Shown piece after piece: positions 59,471 to 64,000 of a stretch of 64,000 nucleotides of DNA. The translations under genes and the position numbers were made by a program. Location of the stretch: NCBI RefSeq assembly GCF_014352855.1, contig NZ_CP060697.1, positions 1,756,001 through 1,820,000 on the forward strand, given 5' to 3'. Source of the stretch: Sphingomonas sabuli (GTDB lineage Bacteria; Pseudomonadota; Alphaproteobacteria; Sphingomonadales; Sphingomonadaceae). Position 1 is the first letter of the stretch. Every line of letters starts with the position of its first letter. The notes beneath the pieces are model-generated. The model did not search any database and was not told the DNA's origin. It saw only the letters and a program-made list of their open reading frames with translations.

Positions 59471-60083
59471 GCGCGAAAATATCCTTGTCCGCCCATCCGG
59501 CGACATCGAGCAGTGCACGGCACGGCAGGAAGTCGAAACAGCCCTGCGCCAGCGCGACTCGGTTCTCGCGCTGCAGCCGCTCGTCCAGCTTCGCTTTCAG
59601 CGCGTGCAGGAAACGCACGTCGCTGGCGGCATATTCGCGCTGCGCGTCGGTGATCTCCGGCGCGCCCCAGTCGCTGGTCTGCTGCTGCTTGGAAATTTCA
59701 TGGCCGAGCAATTCGCGCACCAGATCCTTGAGCCCGTGGCGGTCGGTGTAGGTGCGGACCAGCCGGGAAGCGGTGCGGGTGCAATAGAGCGGCGCCGCCA
59801 TGATCCCGAGATACTTGCTCATGATCGCGACGTCGAAGCGGGCGAAGTGATACAGCTTCAGCCGGTTGGGGTCGGCCAGCAGCGCCTTGAGGTTCGGCGC
59901 GGCATAATCGCTGCCGTTGGCGAATCGGACGAGATGCTCGTCGCCTTTCCCGTCGGAAAGCTGCACCAGGCATAGCCGGTCGCGGCCGGGCATCAGGCCC
60001 ATCGCTTCGGTGTCGACGGCAATCGGGCCGTCGGCGAAGGCGACGTCGCCGGGCAGGTCTTCCTCATGGAAATAGATGCTCAT
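59460..60083 (-). CDS. rnd: Ribonuclease D-type 3'-5' exonuclease
   Basis: 207 residues: the DEDDy exonuclease domain alone, without the HRDC domains of full-length RNase D. Exo I IAVDTEAMGL, Exo II LYHFARFDVAIM, Exo III EYAASDVRFLHAL with the catalytic Tyr and Asp. Similar single-domain enzymes are common in alphaproteobacteria and process tRNA or small RNA ends. First gene of rnd-lptC-lptA-lptB-rpoN. Confidence 0.9.
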   Translation of the reverse strand: MSIYFHEEDLPGDVAFADGPIAVDTEAMGLMPGRDRLCLVQLSDGKGDEHLVRFANGSDYAAPNLKALLADPNRLKLYHFARFDVAIMSKYLGIMAAPLYCTRTASRLVRTYTDRHGLKDLVRELLGHEISKQQQTSDWGAPEITDAQREYAASDVRFLHALKAKLDERLQRENRVALAQGCFDFLPCRALLDVAGWADKDIFAHDG

Positions 60084-60292
60084 TCACTTCCCTTTGCCGC
60101 GTGGGCACGATGCGTCTGGCGCGCCCTTGCGCCCTTAGCAGCAGAGGCGCAATCGAATCACTAGAGGCGCCGCTTTTTTTCATGTAAGGCTGTGGACGGT
60201 GTGTGGAAAAAACATACCGGGGACCGGTTGCGTCAACGTTTCCAGGCGCGGTGGTTTGTAAGGCATTTGGGGCACAGGGATTTCTAACGGGC

Positions 60293-61042
60293 ATGGGTTT
60301 CGACAGAGGGCGTAGGGGCGACCGCGGCGGTCGCGGCAGAGACAAGCGCGACAGTTTCGGTGAAGACAATTTCGGGGACCGCGGCGGATTCGAAGACCGC
60401 GGCGGCTTCGGCTCGCGCAGCGGCGGCGGCGGCTTCGGTGACCGCGGCGGCTTCGGCGATCGGCCCGGCGGTGGCTTCGGCGACCGTTCCGGCGGCGGCG
60501 GCGGCGGTGGATTCCGCGGCGGCGGCGGCGGTGGCGGCGGGGCCGGCGGAATGCCGCCTCAGGTCGTCGGCGAAGGCAAGGGCGTCGTCAAATTCTTCAA
60601 CCCGCAAAAGGGCTTCGGCTTCATCGTCCGCGATGACGGCGGCGAAGACGTGTTCGTCCACATCTCGGCGGTCGAACAGGCGGGCATGACCGACCTGGCC
60701 GACGGGCAGCCGGTGGAATTCACGCTCGTCGATCGCGGCGGCCGGGTGTCGGCCACCAACCTGCGCATCGATGGTGAACCGATGCCGGTCGAACGCGCCG
60801 AACGCGGGCCGCAGCGCCAGCTGACGGGCGAAAAGGCCGAAGGCACGGTCAAGTTCTTCAACGCCATGAAGGGCTTCGGCTTCATCCAGCGCGATGACGG
60901 CCAGCCGGACGCGTTCGTGCACATTTCCGCCGTCGAGCGGGCAGGCATGCCGACCCTCAACGAGGGCGACCGGCTGTCTTTCGAACTTGAGGTAGACCGT
61001 CGCGGCAAGCACGCTGCGGTTAATCTCCAGCCTATCGGTTGA
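60293..61042 (+). CDS. Double cold-shock-domain protein with Gly/Arg-rich N-terminal region
   Basis: 249 residues from ATG 60293; upstream in-frame sequence to 60203 is not family-like. Residues 1-85 are low complexity: repeated GFGDRGG/GGGF units with RGG boxes, predicted disordered. Two cold-shock domains follow: GVVKFFNPQKGFGFIVRDDGGEDVFVHISAVE (~96-127) and GTVKFFNAMKGFGFIQRDDGQPDAFVHISAVE (~183-214), both with intact RNP1 (KGFGFI) and RNP2 (FVHI). It should bind single-stranded RNA or DNA. The 209 bp upstream may be a structured 5' leader (ACCGGGGACCGGT repeat near 60217), not otherwise explained. Confidence 0.92.
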   Translation: MGFDRGRRGDRGGRGRDKRDSFGEDNFGDRGGFEDRGGFGSRSGGGGFGDRGGFGDRPGGGFGDRSGGGGGGGFRGGGGGGGGAGGMPPQVVGEGKGVVKFFNPQKGFGFIVRDDGGEDVFVHISAVEQAGMTDLADGQPVEFTLVDRGGRVSATNLRIDGEPMPVERAERGPQRQLTGEKAEGTVKFFNAMKGFGFIQRDDGQPDAFVHISAVERAGMPTLNEGDRLSFELEVDRRGKHAAVNLQPIG

Positions 61043-61064
61043 TCCCACCCACCGCACCGATAGG
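61031..61064. repeat. Inverted repeat spanning the stop of the cold-shock gene
   Basis: CCTATCGGT (61031-61039) and ACCGATAGG (61056-61064) form a perfect 9-bp stem with a 16-nt loop that contains the TGA stop (61040-61042). It lies just upstream of the bidirectional terminator. Possibly an mRNA 3'-end structure. Confidence 0.6.
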
Positions 61065-61068
61065 TAAG

Positions 61069-61103
61069 AAACGCCCGTCCGGTCACAAGCCGGGCGGGCG
61101 TTT
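61069..61103. terminator. Bidirectional terminator between the cold-shock and ligase genes
   Basis: AAACGCCCGTCCGG (61069-61082) pairs with CCGGGCGGGCGTTT (61090-61103), a 14-bp stem with one G-U pair around TCACAAG. The A and T ends suit termination of both the rightward cold-shock gene and the leftward ligase gene. Confidence 0.85.
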
Positions 61104-61150
61104 CCGATTCCGGGGTCCGACGCCTCGTTGCACCGCGGACGGGGCCGCGA

Positions 61151-62749
61151 TCAGGTAACCATCGCTTTCAGCGTGTCGACCCGGTCCGCCTCCGCCGCCG
61201 GCTTGTCGGTGCGGATTCGGCTGATTCGGGGAAAGCGCATCGCCAGCCCCGACTTGTGGCGCTTGCTCAGATGGATCGAATCGAACGCCACTTCCAGCAC
61301 CAGGCTTTTCTCCACCTCGCGCACCGGCCCGAAGCGCCCGATACTGTGGTTGCGGATCCACCGGTCGAGCCATTTCAATTCCTCGTCGGTAAAGCCGAAA
61401 TAGGCCTTGCCGACGGGCAGCAACTGGTCGTCCTCGCTCCAGCAGCCGAAAGTGAAGTCCGAATAATAGCTCGACCGCTTCCCCGACCCGCGCTGGGCGT
61501 ACATCAACACGCAATCGGCGGTCAGCGGATCGCGCTTCCACTTGTACCAGTATCCGACCTTGCGGCCGGGCACGTAGGGACTGTCGCGCCGCTTGAGCAT
61601 CACGCCCTCGATCGCCGCATCGCGCGAACCGGCGCGAATGTCGGTCAGATGGGCAAAGTCCGTCGCCTCGATCAGCCGCGACAGGTCGAACCGCTCCCCG
61701 TCCAGCTGCGGGACGAACCGCTCCAGCCGCGCCCGCCGTTCGGTCCACGGCAGCGTGCGCAGGTCCTCCTCGCCGTCAAACAGGATGTCGTACAGCCGGA
61801 CGAAGGCCGGAAACTCGGCCTGCATCCGCGCGCTGACGGTCTTGCGGCCAAGTCTTTGCTGCAGCGCGTTGAACGACGCCGCGGCGCCGCCGTGCAGGTC
61901 GTCGCTGCCCTGGTCGGACCCGCGCACCAGCAGTTCGCCGTCAAGCACGCCATCCGTCTCGAACGCGGCCGCGATGTCCGGGAAGCTGCCCGAAATGTCG
62001 TCACCGGTGCGGCTATACAGGCGGGTCTGGCCGGCGGTGCGGACCATCTGCACCCGGATGCCGTCCCATTTCCATTCAGCGGCGTAATCGTCGAGCGAGA
62101 CCGTGCCGTCGTCCAGCGGGTGGGCCAGCATGAACGGGCGGAACACCGGCACGTCCTTGGCGGTCGGCTGCGGCCCGCGTCCTTCGCCCCAGGCGAACAG
62201 CTCGGGATAGGGCGCGTCGAGCCCGTGCCACACCTCCTCCACCGCATCGACGTCGAGCTCGAAGGCGTTGGCCAGCGCCTGCTTGGCCAGCCGCGCCGAC
62301 ACGCCGATGCGCAAATTGCCCGTCGCCAGCTTGAGCAGGGCGAAGCGGCCCGACGCGTCGAGATGGTCGAGCATCCCGGCCAGCACCTGCGGCGCGCTGG
62401 CCCGCCCGGCGCCCGCCAATTGCGTGACCGCATCGGCGATGGACAAGGTGCCGTCGTCGATCTCCGGCTCCCCGTCGGGCGTCGGCCAGAGCAGCGAAAC
62501 CGTCTCGGCCAGGTCGCCGACATAGTCGCGGCTCATTCGCAGCAGCACCGGGTCAATTCGCTCTTCGGCAAGGGCGCGAATCGCCGCACCCTTGACCGCC
62601 GGGATGCTCAGCGAGCCGGTCAGCGCGGCCAGCGCGATCCCGCGGTCAGGGTCGGGCGTGGCCTTCAGATAATCGCCGATCAATTGCAGCTTGGTGTTGC
62701 GCGACCGGGTGTAGACGATGGCGTCGAGCAGCTGGGAAAAGGCGCGCAT
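61151..62749 (-). CDS. ATP-dependent DNA ligase (cisplatin-damage-response type)
   Basis: 532 residues. N-terminal helical DNA-binding domain (FSQLLDAIVYTRSRNTKLQLIGDYLKATPDPDRGIALAALTG), adenylation domain with the nucleotidyl Lys in AEWKWDGIRVQMVR, FDGEEDLRTLPWTERRARLERFV and EGVMLKRRDSPYVPGRKVGYWYKWKRDPLTADCVLMYAQRGSGKRSSYYSDFTFG, then an OB domain. Matches the bacterial ligase family linked to cisplatin/cross-link repair. The usual partner exonuclease and Lhr-like helicase are not adjacent; instead it shares one base with the uvsE stop. Confidence 0.93.
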   Translation of the reverse strand: MRAFSQLLDAIVYTRSRNTKLQLIGDYLKATPDPDRGIALAALTGSLSIPAVKGAAIRALAEERIDPVLLRMSRDYVGDLAETVSLLWPTPDGEPEIDDGTLSIADAVTQLAGAGRASAPQVLAGMLDHLDASGRFALLKLATGNLRIGVSARLAKQALANAFELDVDAVEEVWHGLDAPYPELFAWGEGRGPQPTAKDVPVFRPFMLAHPLDDGTVSLDDYAAEWKWDGIRVQMVRTAGQTRLYSRTGDDISGSFPDIAAAFETDGVLDGELLVRGSDQGSDDLHGGAAASFNALQQRLGRKTVSARMQAEFPAFVRLYDILFDGEEDLRTLPWTERRARLERFVPQLDGERFDLSRLIEATDFAHLTDIRAGSRDAAIEGVMLKRRDSPYVPGRKVGYWYKWKRDPLTADCVLMYAQRGSGKRSSYYSDFTFGCWSEDDQLLPVGKAYFGFTDEELKWLDRWIRNHSIGRFGPVREVEKSLVLEVAFDSIHLSKRHKSGLAMRFPRISRIRTDKPAAEADRVDTLKAMVT

Positions 62750-63801
62750 CAGGCGTCCGCTCCGGCAAGCGCGCGGACATGGTCGGCCAATTGCGCCGCG
62801 GCGAGGTTCTTGGCCTTGGCCTCCACCTCGACGTCAGTCCAGGCCAGGTGCGCGGCGACGAAGTCGTTGACCGCGCCGTTCCACATCATGTCGCTATGCC
62901 CGCGCAGCTTCGACGCCTTGTGCCCCGCCGCCGCGAGCGCCGCGAAGTCGGGCAGTCGCAGCGGGTCGTGGCCGGGGATGACCGTTTCGCGGCTGACCGA
63001 GATGTGCGCCAGCGGCCGGACTCCGCGCCAGCTTGCCGCGACGCCGGCGATGCGCGGGTCGCCGGGCAGGATCCACTCGCCCCCGCTCATCACCCAATGG
63101 TGGTGGAAGTCGAGCACGATGGCGACCTCGTCCGCGACGTGAAGCAGATCGTCGAGCCCGAAGCTGGTCTCGTCATTCTCGATCGTCAGCAGGTTCCGCG
63201 CCTGCGCCGACAGGCGGGTCAGCCCGTGGCGGATGCCCTCCACCCCGGCGCCGCGCGCGCCGCCATGGATGTTGACGCTGGCGCCGTGCGGGTGCCAGCC
63301 GCCGGAAAAGCCGAGCATCGCGAAAATCTCGCCATGCTCCTCGATGTCGCGCACCGCATTGTCGAGCGCGGACGAATTGAGCGTCGCCAGGATCGCGTGC
63401 TGGGCGGGATGCATCGACAGGCGCAAGTCGGCCCGTCGCGCGGCCTCGCCCGAGCGCGCCAGCCGCCCGGCGACTTCGGCCCGCAGCCCGGGGGTCCAGA
63501 CGGCCGCCAGCGCCGGGTGAGACCAGCCGATCAGGAAACCCGACTGGATCCGGAACAGACGTTCCAGCCGGGGCAGGGCGCCCATCCGCGCAACCTGCCG
63601 GTCGAGGATGTCGAGATTGTCGCGGATCACCGCGTGCAGCCGCTCCGCGCTGTCTTCCGCCCGCGCGATCGACGCGACCGTCGGCCCGCGAAAGTTCAGC
63701 GGCCGGACCGAATCGGCCTCGCCGTCCGGGTCGACGAACGTGCAGCAGGTGCCGATTCGCGGCGCGTCGGCGCGGGTGTCGGTGGGTGCCGGGCCAGCCA
63801 T
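62749..63801 (-). CDS. uvsE: UV damage endonuclease (UvsE/UvdE family)
   Basis: 350 residues. TIM-barrel endonuclease that nicks 5' to UV photoproducts. Seen: RIGTCCTFVDP, NLDILDRQVARMGALPRLERLFRIQSGFLIGWSHP, RLSMHPAQHAILATL, GASVNIHGGARGAGVEGI, LLTIENDETSFGLDDLLHV, IVLDFHHHWVMSGG and HISVSRE. Metal-binding His/Glu residues are in place. Its stop overlaps the ligase start (TGATG), so nicking and sealing enzymes are made from one message. Confidence 0.88.
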   Translation of the reverse strand: MAGPAPTDTRADAPRIGTCCTFVDPDGEADSVRPLNFRGPTVASIARAEDSAERLHAVIRDNLDILDRQVARMGALPRLERLFRIQSGFLIGWSHPALAAVWTPGLRAEVAGRLARSGEAARRADLRLSMHPAQHAILATLNSSALDNAVRDIEEHGEIFAMLGFSGGWHPHGASVNIHGGARGAGVEGIRHGLTRLSAQARNLLTIENDETSFGLDDLLHVADEVAIVLDFHHHWVMSGGEWILPGDPRIAGVAASWRGVRPLAHISVSRETVIPGHDPLRLPDFAALAAAGHKASKLRGHSDMMWNGAVNDFVAAHLAWTDVEVEAKAKNLAAAQLADHVRALAGADA

Positions 63802-63854
63802 CGCTTGCCCAACCGCTCAACGCGGCATTGGTTCGCCCGGCGCGGGTGCGGGCT

Positions 63855-64000
63855 TTAGCCCATGCGCAGGGCGAGCGCCGCGAGGATCGCGGTCCGGTCG
63901 CCGGGCGAGCTGCTGTCGAGCGCTTCGCCGACATGCTCCAGTCCGCACTGCGTGGCGACCCGGTGGCCGGGCAGCAGCGCCAGCTGCGACGTGCGGTGCA
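63855..64000 (-). CDS. Partial hypothetical protein, 5' end outside the window
   Basis: The minus-strand frame ends with TAA at 63857-63855 and is open to the window edge, giving about 48 C-terminal residues: HRTSQLALLPGHRVATQCGLE and onward to ALRMG. It starts upstream of uvsE in the same direction (53-bp gap) and could be the first gene of the same operon. Not recognised from this fragment. No other reading frame crosses this stretch with better support. Confidence 0.5.
   Translation of the reverse strand, partial: HRTSQLALLPGHRVATQCGLEHVGEALDSSSPGDRTAILAALALRMG

Noticed and set aside
61256..63142. 628-residue rightward open frame opposite the ligase and uvsE
   Set aside because: Shadow frame; both leftward genes show complete family motifs and stop-start coupling.

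Overview
The window is GC-rich chromosomal DNA from an alphaproteobacterium, most likely a member of the Sphingomonadales (Sphingomonas/Sphingomicrobium type). This rests on the mix of families: a ScfR/RamB-type regulator next to the glyoxylate-shunt genes, DUF4170, COQ9, a ubiquinol-cytochrome c chaperone, a large TonB-dependent receptor, a Zn-ribbon/DUF3426 protein divergent from ftsEX, and a sphingomonad-style palindromic repeat inside recF. The species is not assigned. No rRNA, insertion sequence, prophage or CRISPR array was seen. Most of the window is densely packed housekeeping DNA; several convergent gene pairs share overlapping stop codons.

Layout. 1-4 kb: 3' part of an usher-like outer-membrane protein, tRNA-Leu(GAG), a small exported protein and a Zn-ribbon membrane protein. 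4-7 kb: cell-division ABC pair ftsE (apparently starting at CTG) and ftsX, a YdcF-like protein and PlsC. 7-10.3 kb: pheS-pheT. 10.3-15.9 kb: DUF5996, ScfR-type regulator divergent from aceA - DUF4170 - malate synthase. 16-22 kb: HD-GYP protein, L,D-transpeptidase, L35/L20, flavin-binding and SDR enzymes, SRAP protein, prs. 22-27 kb: nadE, two tandem paralogous membrane proteins, gltX, TonB. 27-31 kb: riboflavin operon (TM protein, ribD, ribE, HTH-fused ribB, ribH) ending against a SOUL haem-binding gene. 31-38 kb: EamA exporter, COQ9, Fur-boxed feoAB, ssb, alpha/beta hydrolase, YceD, cytochrome bc1 chaperone, bamE. 38-45.8 kb: tryptophan 2,3-dioxygenase with a kynureninase-like PLP enzyme, then TetR / TonB-dependent receptor / hydrolase / MFS. 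45.9-48 kb: Arg-rich repeat protein and fasciclin lipoprotein. 48-56 kb: an interrupted dnaN-recF-gyrB replication cluster with a DEAD-box helicase and a small lipoprotein inserted, followed by a nuclease-like gene. 56-60 kb: rnd-lptC-lptA-lptB-rpoN. 60-64 kb: a double cold-shock-domain protein, then an ATP-dependent DNA ligase coupled to a UvsE-type UV endonuclease, and a partial gene at the edge.

Functional links. Acetyl-CoA/fatty-acid growth is covered by ScfR-aceA-aceB; flavin supply by the rib operon; iron import by feoAB and TonB; envelope biogenesis by ftsEX, plsC, bamE and lptABC; genome maintenance by dnaN, recF, gyrB, ssb, SRAP, ligase and UvsE.

Most interesting signals: (1) a RibB with an N-terminal helix-turn-helix and a degenerate RibA domain, whose gene is preceded by a perfect 8+8 bp palindrome, suggesting an enzyme that controls its own operon; (2) a 52-bp palindromic element inserted in frame in recF; (3) a 44-bp alternating purine-pyrimidine (Z-DNA-prone) tract abutting the putative gyrB promoter; (4) ftsE, which has no ATG/GTG/TTG available and appears to use CTG.
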